Origin: Saccharospirillum sp043196875
Lineage (GTDB): Bacteria > Pseudomonadota > Gammaproteobacteria > Pseudomonadales > Natronospirillaceae
Reading direction: 5' to 3'
NCBI RefSeq assembly: GCF_043196875.1
Contig: NZ_JBEBMX010000008.1
Span: 1-64,000 of the forward strand
Length of the DNA: 64,000 bases
Below the pieces are notes generated by a model, which worked only from the letters and a program-made list of their open reading frames with translations, was not told the origin of the DNA and did no database searches. Both the position numbers and the translations under genes were made by a program. Shown here one piece after another: positions 7,876 to 17,178 of this stretch. Within the stretch, counting starts at the first letter, position 1, and each line of letters begins with the position of its first letter.

Positions 7876-8967
7876 TCAGCTACCTGATTTGAGACGTGTC
7901 CAACTGCGCGTCATAACGCGCTGAACGGAGTTGGACAACACTTCGAACGAATAGAGTTCCGTGCCTTCTTCCGGGTAGATGCCAGGATTGTTGAGGATTT
8001 CCGGATCGATGTACGGACGCGCCGCTGCAACCGGGCTGCCATACCAAACATAGTTGGTCAGATCAGCGGCCGGCTGCGGCTGCAGAATGTAGTTAATAAA
8101 CGCATGGGCTGCTTCGGCGTTACGCGAGTCGGCTGGAATCACCATCATGTCAGCCCACAAAGCGGAACCTTCACGAGGGATATAGTAATCCACTGTGACC
8201 CCGTTTTCGGCTTCGTCAGCACGGGCCATGGCCTGAAATACATCGCCGGACCAACCGATGGAGACGCAAACATCGCCATTGGCCAAGTCAGTGACATAGC
8301 GCGAGCTATGGAAATACTGAACGTAGGGACGAATGGCTTGCAGACTTTCAGCCGCCTGGGCGAAATCATCCGGGTCGCTGCTGTTCGGATTTTTACCCTG
8401 GTATTTGAGATAGGCGCGCAGCACTTCTTCCGGGGAGTCCAGCATGGTAATGCCGCATTCGGCCAACTTAGACGCGTATTCCGGTTGGAAAATCAGATCC
8501 CAGGAACCAATAGGCGCATCATCACCGAGAATTTCCTGAACCTTGTCGACGTTATAACCAATACCCGTGGTGCCCCACTGCCAAGGCACACCGTATTGAT
8601 TGCCTGGGTCGTAGGTTTCCAGCGTGGCCATCAGTTCCATATCCAGGTTGCCCCAGTTCGGGATCAGCGACTTATCCAGTTTCTGATAAGCACCGGCCTG
8701 AATTTGACGCGCCATATAGTCGGTGGTCGGCATCACCAGGTCGTAACCGGACTGACCGGACAACACCTTGGCTTCCAAAATGTCGTTCGAGTCGTAAACG
8801 TCATAGACGGTGTCGATGCCGGTTTCGGCGGTGAAATTTTCCAGCGTGTCTTCAGCGATGTAGTCGGACCAGTTATAGATACGAACCACTTGATCTTCGG
8901 CCAAGGCCGCGCCGGCCACTGATGCCGCCAGGGCGGTCAGGGCGACGGTTTTGCTCAATGTCTTCAT
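7876..8967 (-). CDS. potF: Periplasmic putrescine/polyamine-binding protein, PotF-like
   Basis: A 363-residue solute-binding protein. The signal peptide covers about residues 1-23 (hydrophobic core ending GAALA), and the mature part begins EDQVVRIYNWSDYIAEDTLE, the hallmark of PotD/PotF proteins. ATG at 8967 is chosen because GGGGAG precedes it and it gives a proper signal peptide; upstream in-frame codons do not. It captures polyamine in the periplasm for PotGHI. It is first in the pot operon, with the SpuC-like aminotransferase gene upstream on the same strand. Confidence 0.95.
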   Translation of the reverse strand: MKTLSKTVALTALAASVAGAALAEDQVVRIYNWSDYIAEDTLENFTAETGIDTVYDVYDSNDILEAKVLSGQSGYDLVMPTTDYMARQIQAGAYQKLDKSLIPNWGNLDMELMATLETYDPGNQYGVPWQWGTTGIGYNVDKVQEILGDDAPIGSWDLIFQPEYASKLAECGITMLDSPEEVLRAYLKYQGKNPNSSDPDDFAQAAESLQAIRPYVQYFHSSRYVTDLANGDVCVSIGWSGDVFQAMARADEAENGVTVDYYIPREGSALWADMMVIPADSRNAEAAHAFINYILQPQPAADLTNYVWYGSPVAAARPYIDPEILNNPGIYPEEGTELYSFEVLSNSVQRVMTRSWTRLKSGS

Positions 8968-9002
8968 TGGTAGGGACTCCCCTGCAGTATCATGATGCGG
9001 CC

Positions 9003-9018
9003 AGCCCGAAACCGGGCT
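9003..9018. promoter_or_regulatory. Hairpin between the spuC-like gene and potF
   Basis: Perfect inverted repeat AGCCCG-AAAC-CGGGCT in the 88-bp gap. There is no clear T-run on the minus strand. It may limit read-through from the catabolic genes into potF. Confidence 0.4.
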
Positions 9019-9055
9019 TTCGGCCTTAACGCCAACAGTCGACGAACGCGGCCCA

Positions 9056-10408
9056 CTAGAGCGCGGCGAGCGTATTATCCAATGCTTGCCGGGTCTTGGC
9101 GACCAGTTCGTCAATTTCAGCGCGATTAATGACAAGCGGTGGCGACATCAACATCGTATCGCCGGTTGCGCGCAAAATGAGCCCTTCTTCGAGGGCTTTA
9201 TCCCGGCACAGCGTACCCGTTTGTCCTTCGTCAGCGTAGCGACGTCGGCTGGCCTTGTCTTGCACCAACTCAACAGCGCCCAACATACCGACACCACGGA
9301 CCTCACCCACCAAAGGGTGGTCCGCCAATGTCCGCAACTGTGATTGCATATAGGGAGCGGTTTCCGTTTTCACCCGATCGATGATGCCCTCGGTGCGCAG
9401 AATCCGCAGATTTTCCAGAGCCACGGCCGCACTGACCGGATGCCCCGAATAGGTAAAACCATGATGGAATTCACCACCACTTTTCAACACCTCAGCGACT
9501 TCATCCGACACCATCACACCGCCAATCGGCAGATAACCCGATGACAGTCCTTTGGCAATCGGCATCAAGTCCGCCTCGATATCAAAGGTGTCGCAGCCAA
9601 ACCACTCACCGGTGCGACCAAAACCGCAGATAACTTCATCGGCCACCAGCAGAATATTGTACTGACGCACGATGCGTTGAATTTCCGGCCAGTAGGTTGC
9701 CGGCGGAATGATGATGCCACCGGCGCCTTGAATCGGTTCGGCAATAAAAGCCGCTACATTGTCGGCGCCCAGTTCGAGAATTTTTTCTTCCAGTGCTTGC
9801 GCTGCGACTAAACCAAACTCGTCTGGACTCAAATCACCGCCTTCGCCAAACCAGTACGGCTGACGAATATGGGCGACGCCACTGATCGGCAAATCGCCCT
9901 GAGCGTGCATCGGTTTCATACCACCGAGACTGGCGCCGGCAACGGTCGAACCGTGATAACCATTGTGGCGGCCGATGATGGTTTTCTTGGTCGGTTGGCC
10001 TTTAACGTCCCAGTAACGGCGCACCATGCGAAACACCGTGTCGTTGGCTTCGCTGCCGCTGTTGGTAAAGAAGCTGTGGTTGATGTGCGGTGGTGCAATC
10101 TCGGCAAGCGTTGCGGCCAGCTCAACCACCGGCGGCGTCGCCGTTTTGAAGAACAGATTGTAATAAGGCAGTTCGCTCATCTGCTGGCGCGCTGCCTCGA
10201 CCAGTTCCTGGCGACCGTAGCCAAGATTCACACACCACAAACCGGCAAAGGCATCCAGATAGGCTTTGCCGGTGCTGTCCCAGATGGTCACGCCCTGGGC
10301 CCGGGTAATGATGCGCGCACCATCGCGGGCTATGGCGCCGCTGTCACCAAAAGGATGCAGATGGTGGTCGGCATCCTGTTGTTGCCAATGGGCCGTGGTT
10401 TGAGTCAT
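9056..10408 (-). CDS. spuC: Putrescine-pyruvate aminotransferase (class III)
   Basis: A 450-residue PLP-dependent class III aminotransferase. FTNSGSEAND (114-123) binds PLP phosphate, the Asp of VADEVICGFGR is near 257, and the Schiff-base lysine is K286 in IAKGLSSGYLPIGG. The sequence most resembles SpuC, which transfers an amino group from putrescine (or other polyamines) to pyruvate, giving 4-aminobutanal and alanine. It lies 13 bp downstream of the glutamine-synthetase-like gene and upstream of potF, the spu arrangement known from Pseudomonas. Another omega-amine substrate cannot be excluded. Confidence 0.88.
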   Translation of the reverse strand: MTQTTAHWQQQDADHHLHPFGDSGAIARDGARIITRAQGVTIWDSTGKAYLDAFAGLWCVNLGYGRQELVEAARQQMSELPYYNLFFKTATPPVVELAATLAEIAPPHINHSFFTNSGSEANDTVFRMVRRYWDVKGQPTKKTIIGRHNGYHGSTVAGASLGGMKPMHAQGDLPISGVAHIRQPYWFGEGGDLSPDEFGLVAAQALEEKILELGADNVAAFIAEPIQGAGGIIIPPATYWPEIQRIVRQYNILLVADEVICGFGRTGEWFGCDTFDIEADLMPIAKGLSSGYLPIGGVMVSDEVAEVLKSGGEFHHGFTYSGHPVSAAVALENLRILRTEGIIDRVKTETAPYMQSQLRTLADHPLVGEVRGVGMLGAVELVQDKASRRRYADEGQTGTLCRDKALEEGLILRATGDTMLMSPPLVINRAEIDELVAKTRQALDNTLAAL

Positions 10409-10421
10409 CTGGGCCTCCCGG

Positions 10422-11774
10422 TCACACCGCCGACAACAAAAACTCGCGTTCCCAGGAACTGATCACCCGCTTAAAACCTTCCTGTTCGGCCCAGCGAGTG
10501 GCGATAAAACCATCGACAAACTGGCCGCCGAGAATCTCGCGCACGGTGTCGTTGGAGGCCATCATGTCGAGCGCCGCTTCGAGGTTAAAAGGTACGTCCG
10601 GATCGGCTTCAGCACCGGCGCGACCGGCCATGGGTTTGCGCGGTTTCAAATCCTGAATCATGCCCAGATAACCGCACGCCAGATTCGCCGCCAACGCTAG
10701 GTAGGGGTTGGTATCGGAACCGGGCAAACGGTTTTCCACGCGACGCGCTTCCGGCGGCGCATTGGGGACACGCAAACCACAGGTACGGTTTTCTTCGCCC
10801 CATTCAATGTTCACCGGGGCATTGCCATCGGCGCCGGGCAAATAGCGGCGGTACGAATTCACGTTGGGCGCGAACATCGGCATCATAAAAGGAATGTAGG
10901 TTTGCAGACCGGCGATGTAGTTCAGAAAGCGCGGCGAGGCCGAACCGTCTTTGTTGGAAAACAGATTCTGGCCGGTTTTGATGTCGATCAGCGACTGATG
11001 AATGTGCATCGAACTGCCCGGCTCACCGGTGATCGGCTTGGCCATAAAGGTGGCGCCGATTTTGTGTTTCAGTGCCGCTTCGCGCACCGTACGCTTAAAC
11101 ACAAAGACCTGATCGGCCAGCGTCATCGCCTCGCCGTGACGGAAGTTGAATTCCATCTGGGCGGTGCCTTCTTCGTGGATCAGGGTGTCGATGTCCAGCT
11201 CCATCGCCTCACACCAGTCATAGATGTCGTCGATGATCGGGTCAAACTCGTTGGCGGCATCGATGGAAAACGACTGACGGCCACTTTCCTTACGACCGGA
11301 ACGACCGATCGGCGGCTCCAGCGGCAAGTCCGGATCGGTGCAGCGCTGGGTCAGATAGAACTCCACTTCCGGCGCGACAATCGGCTTCCAGCCCTGCTCT
11401 TCATAAAGCGCCAGAACTTTGCGCAGTACCGCGCGCGGCGACAGACCGATCATATTGCCCATCGAATCGTAGCAATCGTGAATCACCTGGGCGGTCGGCT
11501 CCTCTGCCCAGGGCACAACAAAGCAGGCGCGCTCGTCCGGACGCAGCAACATATCGATGTCGGCCGGATCGAGCAGGTTATAGTAGGCATCGTCGTCCGG
11601 GTAATCACCGGTGGCGGTTTGCAGCAGAACGCTTTCGGGCAGGCGAATGCCGCCTTCATTAATGAACTTACTGGTGGGCTGAATTTTTCCCCGGGCGATG
11701 CCGGTCTGGTCGGGCGTGACGCATTCCACTTCGGTGATGCGGTTGTCTTTCAGCCACTTAATCAGGTTTTCCAT
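10422..11774 (-). CDS. spuI: Glutamine-synthetase-like gamma-glutamylpolyamine ligase (SpuI/PuuA type)
   Basis: A 450-residue member of the glutamine synthetase superfamily. It has the family ATP/metal-site segments APEVEFYL, FNFRHG, MAKPITGEPGSSMHIHQSL and a late ENRLPGSDTNPYLALAA. The family forms dodecamers. Given its linkage to spuC and potFGHI it probably joins glutamate to putrescine or another polyamine rather than to ammonia. It is divergent from gabD and a second ligase gene across a 367-bp regulatory gap. The two ligases (this one and 13620-14981) are distinct paralogues. Confidence 0.85.
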   Translation of the reverse strand: MENLIKWLKDNRITEVECVTPDQTGIARGKIQPTSKFINEGGIRLPESVLLQTATGDYPDDDAYYNLLDPADIDMLLRPDERACFVVPWAEEPTAQVIHDCYDSMGNMIGLSPRAVLRKVLALYEEQGWKPIVAPEVEFYLTQRCTDPDLPLEPPIGRSGRKESGRQSFSIDAANEFDPIIDDIYDWCEAMELDIDTLIHEEGTAQMEFNFRHGEAMTLADQVFVFKRTVREAALKHKIGATFMAKPITGEPGSSMHIHQSLIDIKTGQNLFSNKDGSASPRFLNYIAGLQTYIPFMMPMFAPNVNSYRRYLPGADGNAPVNIEWGEENRTCGLRVPNAPPEARRVENRLPGSDTNPYLALAANLACGYLGMIQDLKPRKPMAGRAGAEADPDVPFNLEAALDMMASNDTVREILGGQFVDGFIATRWAEQEGFKRVISSWEREFLLSAV

Positions 11775-12141
11775 AGATTTCCGTGCAGTTATCGCGCCTA
11801 AAACGGGGCGTCACCGTACGGCCTCAAGGCGTTGTAGGGTCATGGTCCGCCAACACATCGATAGCGTTGGTCAGGCGACTTAATTATAGGAGCGAGCTGA
11901 CATTCCGGCACCGAAAATTAATGGGTGTCGAAAACCTCGTTCAAACGCTCGGTTTAGCGGCCATGTATAATATTTAAAACACTTACCCCGCCCATTCATG
12001 CCCATAAAACCTAGTGTTGTCAAATATTCTAATCACGCACTTGAGCTCTGGGCGCAAATGGGGTTAGCTTGATGGCTGCCATTCCAACACGACAAATCCG
12101 GACGCTTTTTTTTGCGCCTTCGGATGCGAAGGAGACCCAGC
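11775..12141. promoter_or_regulatory. Divergent promoter region between the spuI-like gene and gabD
   Basis: A 367-bp gap without a credible gene. On the minus strand there is a TATAAT (11883-11888) about 110 bp before the spuI-like start, with a poor -35. On the plus strand TATAAT lies at 11966-11971, also with a weak -35, about 170 bp before gabD. An AAGGAG (12129-12134) precedes the gabD GTG. Weak -35 boxes fit activator-dependent promoters. No operator could be assigned with certainty. Confidence 0.45.
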
Positions 12142-13593
12142 GTGACCCATCCTCTGCTGCACACTCAAAGCTACATTAACGGTCAATGGAGCAGCGCCGC
12201 CTCGGGACGCCAATACGATGTCGTCAATCCGGCAACAGGACAGGTTCTGGCAACGCTAGCCGATTGCGGGCAAGACGACGCCAGCGCCGCCATCGAAGCG
12301 GCCCATGCCGCCTTCGGCTCCTGGAAACAACAAACCGCCAAGGCGCGCGCCCAGATTCTGCGTCGCTGGTTCGACCTGATCATGCAACACCAGGACAGCC
12401 TGGCTGAATTAATGACGCTGGAATGCGGCAAGCCCCTGGCCGAATCCAAGGGTGAGGTCGCCTATGGCGCGTCCTTTATTGAGTGGTTCGCCGAAGAAGG
12501 CAAACGCGCCTACGGCGATGCCATTCCTACTCACGCCAACGACAAACGCGTCTTCGCCATCAAACAGCCGGTTGGCGTCTGCACCGCTATCACGCCGTGG
12601 AATTTCCCGCTGGCGATGATCGGCCGCAAAGTTGGCCCGGCTTTGGCCGCCGGCTGCACCATGGTGGTCAAACCCGCCGAAGCCACGCCTTTTACCGCCC
12701 TCGCCCTGGCGCAACTGGGCGAGGAAGCCGGTTTGCCGGCGGGCGTCTTTAACGTCGTGACCGCCAGCAACGGCAAAGCCGTGGGCGAGGTGCTCAGCAC
12801 TCATCCGTTGGTGCGCAAAATCAGCTTCACCGGCTCCACACCCGTCGGTAAACAGTTACTCAAACAAGCGGCCGACAGCGTTAAAAAGGTATCGATGGAA
12901 CTCGGTGGCAACGCGCCCTTTATCGTCTTCGATGACGCCGACCTCGACGCCGCCGTCGATGGCGCCATCGCCTCCAAATACCGCAACACCGGCCAGACCT
13001 GCGTGTGCGTCAACCGCTTTATCGTCCAGGCCGGTATCCACGATCAATTTGCCAAAAAACTGGCTGAGCGTTCCCAGCAACTGAAAGTCGGTAATGGTCT
13101 GGATGAAGGTGTGCAACAAGGCCCGCTGATCAACGAGGCGGGTCTGAAGAAAGTCGAAACGCTGCTCAAAGACGCCACCGACCAGGGCGCCAAAGTGCTC
13201 ACCGGCGGCCAGCGTCACAGCCTGGGTGGCAACTTCTTTGAGCCGACGGTGCTGACTGGCATAACGCCCAAGATGCGTATCAGTCAGGAAGAAATTTTTG
13301 GCCCGCTGTCGGCCATTAGCGTCTTTAATACAGAAGACGAAGCCATCGCCATGGCCAACGACACGCCCTTTGGTCTGGCGTCCTATTTCTACAGCGGCAA
13401 TCTGGCGCGCATCTGGCGCGTCGCCGAAGCCTTGGAATACGGCATGGTTGGCATCAATGAAGGGCTGATCTCCACCGAGATCGCCCCCTTCGGTGGCGTT
13501 AAAGAATCGGGTCTGGGCCGCGAAGGCAGCCACTATGGCCTCGACGAATACCTGGAGATCAAGTATCTCTGCCTGGGCGGTCTGGATCGCTGA
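12142..13593 (+). CDS. gabD: NAD(P)-dependent succinate-semialdehyde dehydrogenase
   Basis: A 483-residue aldehyde dehydrogenase with GabD-like features throughout: TPWNFPLAMIGRKVGPALAA (151-170), FTGSTPVGK (229-237), general-base Glu253 in MELGGNAPF and nucleophile Cys287 in GQTCVCVNR. It oxidises succinate semialdehyde from GABA to succinate, the last step of the putrescine route into the TCA cycle. The start is a GTG with AAGGAG 7 nt upstream; upstream in-frame codons have no Shine-Dalgarno. It heads a unit with the second ligase gene 26 bp downstream. Other semialdehydes such as glutarate semialdehyde are possible substrates. Confidence 0.9.
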   Translation: MTHPLLHTQSYINGQWSSAASGRQYDVVNPATGQVLATLADCGQDDASAAIEAAHAAFGSWKQQTAKARAQILRRWFDLIMQHQDSLAELMTLECGKPLAESKGEVAYGASFIEWFAEEGKRAYGDAIPTHANDKRVFAIKQPVGVCTAITPWNFPLAMIGRKVGPALAAGCTMVVKPAEATPFTALALAQLGEEAGLPAGVFNVVTASNGKAVGEVLSTHPLVRKISFTGSTPVGKQLLKQAADSVKKVSMELGGNAPFIVFDDADLDAAVDGAIASKYRNTGQTCVCVNRFIVQAGIHDQFAKKLAERSQQLKVGNGLDEGVQQGPLINEAGLKKVETLLKDATDQGAKVLTGGQRHSLGGNFFEPTVLTGITPKMRISQEEIFGPLSAISVFNTEDEAIAMANDTPFGLASYFYSGNLARIWRVAEALEYGMVGINEGLISTEIAPFGGVKESGLGREGSHYGLDEYLEIKYLCLGGLDR

Positions 13594-13619
13594 CCGCCAC
13601 TTCTTACTGAGACAACATC

Positions 13620-14981
13620 ATGGCCCACCCTGAAATTGCCGCCTTTCTTGACCAGTATCCCGACGTCTCCACCGTCGAGCTGCTGGTCAGTGATTTGAAC
13701 GGCGTCATTCGCGGCAAACGCATCGAAATCGACCTGTTGGAAAAAGTCTACGCCGAAGGCTTCAGCCTGCCCGGCTCGGTCATGGCGCTGGACGCCACCG
13801 GCACCACCGTCGAAGAAACCGGCCTGGGCGCCGAAGACGGTGACCGCGACCGCCTCTGCCTGCCTGTTCCCGGCTCACTGGCGCCGGTGCCCTGGCAAGG
13901 CGACGACCGCGCTCAGGCGCTGTTTTGTATGTTTGAGACCGACGCTGAAACCCCCTTCGCCATGGACCCACGTCAGGTGTTGGCCAGCGTCATCAAACGT
14001 TTCCAGCAACTGGGTTACACCCCGGGCATTGCCGTCGAACTGGAGTTCTACTTAATCGACACCGAACGCGACGCCAATGGCGGCCTGCAACCACCGGTGT
14101 CGCCCACCTCCGGCCGGCGCATGAGTTCCAAACAGGTCTATTCGATGGACGACCTCGACGAATACGACTTCTTTATTCGCGACGTCATCGACACCGCCCA
14201 CGCCCAGAACATTCCGGCGGACACCGTCATCACCGAATACGCACCTGGGCAGTTTGAGGTCAACCTGCACCACTGCGACGATCCGATGAAAGCCGCCGAC
14301 GACGCTGTGTTGCTGAAGCGCGTCATCGCTCAGGTCGCGCGCAAGTGGGAAATGGAAGCCACCTTTATGGCCAAGCCCTACATCGAAGAAGCGGGCAGCG
14401 GCATGCACATTCATTTAAGCCTGATGGATGCCGACGGCACCAACATCTTTGCCGCTGAAGATCCCGAACAGAACGACTATATGCGCTGGGCTATGGGCGG
14501 ACTGATTGCCATGGCCGACGGCGTGCAAGCGCTGCTGTGCCCGTCGATCAACTCTTACCGCCGGCTGTCACCCGATGCCTTCGCGCCCACCTCCAAAACC
14601 TGGGGTTACGACAACCGCACCCTGGCGCTGCGCATTCCCTCGGGCAGCATCGAAGCCACTCGCGTAGAACACCGCTTCAGCGGCGCCGATGCCAACCCTT
14701 ATCTGGCGGTGGCGGCGGTGTTGGCCGGTGTGACCGAAGGCCTGCAAAACCGCATCGAACCGCCCGACCCGGTCACCGGCAACGCCTACGATCAGGAACA
14801 CCCGGTGATCGCTGACAACCCGCGCGATGCACTGCGCGCCATGGACCGAGACCCGCGCGTTAATACCTGGTTCGGTGAAGACTTCATCGACATGTACCGC
14901 ATCTGTAAATGGAGTGAAGTGCGGTTATTCGAACATCAGGTCACGCCATTGGAATATGAGTTGTTGTTGCCCTATGTTTGA
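13620..14981 (+). CDS. Glutamine-synthetase-like gamma-glutamylpolyamine ligase (second copy)
   Basis: A 453-residue glutamine synthetase superfamily protein, homologous to but clearly different from the product at 10422-11774. Visible motifs are VSDLNGVIRGKRI near the N-terminus, VELEFYLI, FEVNLHH, MAKPYIEEAGSGMHIHLSL and a late EHRFSGADANPYLAVAA. It probably condenses glutamate with an amine (putrescine, another diamine or a monoamine such as ethanolamine). ATG follows gabD closely. It lies upstream of aguB, so it belongs to the plus-strand polyamine unit. Substrate cannot be read from the sequence. Confidence 0.83.
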   Translation: MAHPEIAAFLDQYPDVSTVELLVSDLNGVIRGKRIEIDLLEKVYAEGFSLPGSVMALDATGTTVEETGLGAEDGDRDRLCLPVPGSLAPVPWQGDDRAQALFCMFETDAETPFAMDPRQVLASVIKRFQQLGYTPGIAVELEFYLIDTERDANGGLQPPVSPTSGRRMSSKQVYSMDDLDEYDFFIRDVIDTAHAQNIPADTVITEYAPGQFEVNLHHCDDPMKAADDAVLLKRVIAQVARKWEMEATFMAKPYIEEAGSGMHIHLSLMDADGTNIFAAEDPEQNDYMRWAMGGLIAMADGVQALLCPSINSYRRLSPDAFAPTSKTWGYDNRTLALRIPSGSIEATRVEHRFSGADANPYLAVAAVLAGVTEGLQNRIEPPDPVTGNAYDQEHPVIADNPRDALRAMDRDPRVNTWFGEDFIDMYRICKWSEVRLFEHQVTPLEYELLLPYV

Positions 14982-14990
14982 GGGGCCATA

Positions 14991-15055
14991 AGGGCCGGGA
15001 AACGCTTAACGGTAGACGCTTAAAAAATCACAAGACAACAGCAAAAACCGGCCCT
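14991..15055. repeat. Distant inverted repeat enclosing direct repeats upstream of aguB
   Basis: AGGGCCGG (14991-14998) and CCGGCCCT (15048-15055) can pair across a 49-nt loop. Inside lie two direct copies of ACGCTTAA (15002-15009 and 15016-15023), 14 bp apart. This could be a transcript hairpin or a regulator site for aguBA. No T-run follows. Confidence 0.4.
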
Positions 15056-15107
15056 AAAATGCGCCGCCCTTTGGGCACTCACTCATTGAAAACCGGAGAA
15101 AATGCAG

Positions 15108-15977
15108 ATGCGCCAGGTCACCGTAGCCGCCACCCAGATGAGCTGTGGTTGGGACGTCGACGCCAACATTGCCAAGGCCGACCAACTGGTTCGCCAGGCC
15201 GCGAGTCAGGGTGCGCAAATCATCCTGATTCAGGAATTGTTCGAGCGCTGCTATTTCTGCCAGAAACAGAAAGAAGCCTATCTGCATTTCGCCACGCCGA
15301 TGGCCGACAACCCGGCCATCGCGCATTTCCAGAAAGTCGCTGCTGAATTAAAAGTGGTGTTACCGATCAGCTTTTATGAGCGCGCCAACAACGCCTACTA
15401 CAACACCGTGGCCATCATTGACGCCGACGGCAGTAACCTAGGCATCTATCGCAAGACGCACATCCCCGACGGCCCCGGCTATTCGGAAAAATTCTATTTC
15501 ACGCCGGGCGACACTGGCTTTAAAGTCTGGGACACCGCGTACGCGCGCATCGGCGTCGGCATCTGCTGGGATCAATGGTTCCCGGAAACCGCCCGCGCCA
15601 TGGCGTTAATGGGCGCCGAACTGCTGTTCTACCCGACTGCCATCGGCAGCGAACCGCAAGACAGCGGCATCGACTCACGCGATCACTGGCAACGCACCCA
15701 GCAAGGTCACGCCGCCGCCAACTTAACGCCCTACATTGCCAGCAACCGCACCGGCGTGGAAACCGAAGGTGAGCAATCGATTACCTTCTACGGCTCGTCC
15801 TTTATTGCCAACGAACTGGGCGAAAAAGTCGCCGAATTCGGCCGCGAAGAAGAAGGCGTTTTGGTCCACAGCTTCGATCTGGATGAAGTGGCCGCCACAC
15901 GTCACGCCTGGGGCGTGTTCCGCGACCGTCGGCCAGACCTCTACAGCCCATTATTGACCAAGGATGGAGGCCGCTGA
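15108..15977 (+). CDS. aguB: N-carbamoylputrescine amidase
   Basis: A 289-residue nitrilase-superfamily enzyme that hydrolyses N-carbamoylputrescine to putrescine, CO2 and ammonia. The Glu-Lys-Cys triad is visible in LIQELFE, YRKTHIPDGPGY and GVGICWDQWFPE. The second ATG (15108) is preferred over 15102 because GGAG lies 9 nt before it rather than 3. The next gene is aguA, starting 2 bp after the stop, so the two steps from agmatine to putrescine are co-expressed. Confidence 0.95.
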   Translation: MRQVTVAATQMSCGWDVDANIAKADQLVRQAASQGAQIILIQELFERCYFCQKQKEAYLHFATPMADNPAIAHFQKVAAELKVVLPISFYERANNAYYNTVAIIDADGSNLGIYRKTHIPDGPGYSEKFYFTPGDTGFKVWDTAYARIGVGICWDQWFPETARAMALMGAELLFYPTAIGSEPQDSGIDSRDHWQRTQQGHAAANLTPYIASNRTGVETEGEQSITFYGSSFIANELGEKVAEFGREEEGVLVHSFDLDEVAATRHAWGVFRDRRPDLYSPLLTKDGGR

Positions 15978-15978
15978 G

Positions 15979-17076
15979 GTGCCGTTTCCACTCGCCTCAA
16001 CACCGCGTGCCGACGGTTTTTATATGCCCGCCGAATGGCACCCGCACCGCCAGACCTGGATGCTGTGGCCGGAACGCCCGGACAACTGGCGCTACGGCGC
16101 CAAGCCGGCACAACGCGCCTACACCTCTGTCGCCGAAGCCATCGCCCGCTTTGAACCGGTCACCATGGGTGTGTCTGCCGATCAATACGAAAACGCCTGC
16201 GCCCGCCTGAGCGAAAAAATCCGCGTCGTCGAACTGTCCAGCAACGATGCCTGGGTGCGCGACACCGGCCCGACCTTTGTGATCGACGGCAACGGCAATC
16301 AGCGCGCCAACGACTGGGAATTTAATGCCTGGGGCGGCTTGACCGGCGGTCTCTATCAGCCGTGGAATCGTGACGATCAGGTAGCGCAGAAAATCTGCAA
16401 TATGGAGCGCATTGAGCGTTACCGCACCGATGGTTTTGTACTCGAAGGCGGCGCTATTCACGTCGACGGCGAAGGCACCTTAATGACCACCGAAGAGTGC
16501 CTGCTGAACCCCAACCGCAATCCGCATTTAAGCCGGGGCGAGATCGAACAAAAACTGCGCGACCACCTCAGCATCGACAAAGTTCTGTGGTTGCCCGAAG
16601 GCATCTACAACGACGAAACCAACGGCCACATCGACAACATCGCCTGCTTTATCGAACCGGGCCATGTGGTACTGGCCTGGACCGACGACGAGAACGACCC
16701 GCAATACCAACGCAGCCGCACCGCTTTGGAATACCTGCAAAGCCAAAGCGATGCCCAGGGCCGCAAACTCAAAGTCAGTAAAGTGCCGCTGCCACAACCG
16801 CTGATTCAAACCGATGACGAAGCCGACGGCATCGACCAGGCCGCCAAAGCCTGGCCGCGTCGCGCCGGCGAACGCATGGCGGCGAGCTACGTGAATTTCC
16901 TGCTGGTCAACGGCGGTTTAATCCTGCCTGCCTTTGGCGATGCCATGGACGAACGGGCGGCGAATATTCTGGCGGATTTATGCCCGGGCCGGGAAATTGT
17001 ACCGGTGGCGAGTCGGGAGATTCTGTTGGGCGGCGGCAATATTCATTGCATTACCCAGCAACAGCCTTTGGCGTAA
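15979..17076 (+). CDS. aguA: Agmatine deiminase
   Basis: A 365-residue guanidino-group-modifying enzyme converting agmatine to N-carbamoylputrescine and ammonia. Motifs include MPAEWHPHRQTWMLWPERPD near the N-terminus, NDAWVRDTGPTFV, NDETNGHIDN and the catalytic cysteine in GGGNIHCITQQQP near the C-terminus. The best start is GTG at 15979 because GGAGG (15966-15970) sits 8 nt upstream; an in-frame ATG at 15964 overlaps aguB and lacks a Shine-Dalgarno. It feeds putrescine into the flanking catabolic genes. Confidence 0.95.
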   Translation: MPFPLASTPRADGFYMPAEWHPHRQTWMLWPERPDNWRYGAKPAQRAYTSVAEAIARFEPVTMGVSADQYENACARLSEKIRVVELSSNDAWVRDTGPTFVIDGNGNQRANDWEFNAWGGLTGGLYQPWNRDDQVAQKICNMERIERYRTDGFVLEGGAIHVDGEGTLMTTEECLLNPNRNPHLSRGEIEQKLRDHLSIDKVLWLPEGIYNDETNGHIDNIACFIEPGHVVLAWTDDENDPQYQRSRTALEYLQSQSDAQGRKLKVSKVPLPQPLIQTDDEADGIDQAAKAWPRRAGERMAASYVNFLLVNGGLILPAFGDAMDERAANILADLCPGREIVPVASREILLGGGNIHCITQQQPLA

Positions 17077-17129
17077 AACCGGGCTATTCATTTAGCCAAC
17101 GAATGTGACCGCTGCACCATCCAATAGCG

Positions 17130-17147
17130 CACTAGCTTATGCTAGTG
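17130..17147. repeat. Short palindrome upstream of the first YciC-like gene
   Basis: CACTAGC-TTAT-GCTAGTG, 7-bp perfect arms, about 30 bp before the start of the next gene. It overlaps a possible -10 (TATGCT, 17138-17143). It may be an operator or a promoter-embedded hairpin. Confidence 0.4.
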
Positions 17148-17178
17148 TTTGGATTCTATCCAAGGCGGTCACACCACC

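Noticed and set aside
8968..9135. Upstream extension of potF into the spuC-like gene
   Set aside because: It would bury the signal peptide internally; ATG 8967 has a good Shine-Dalgarno.
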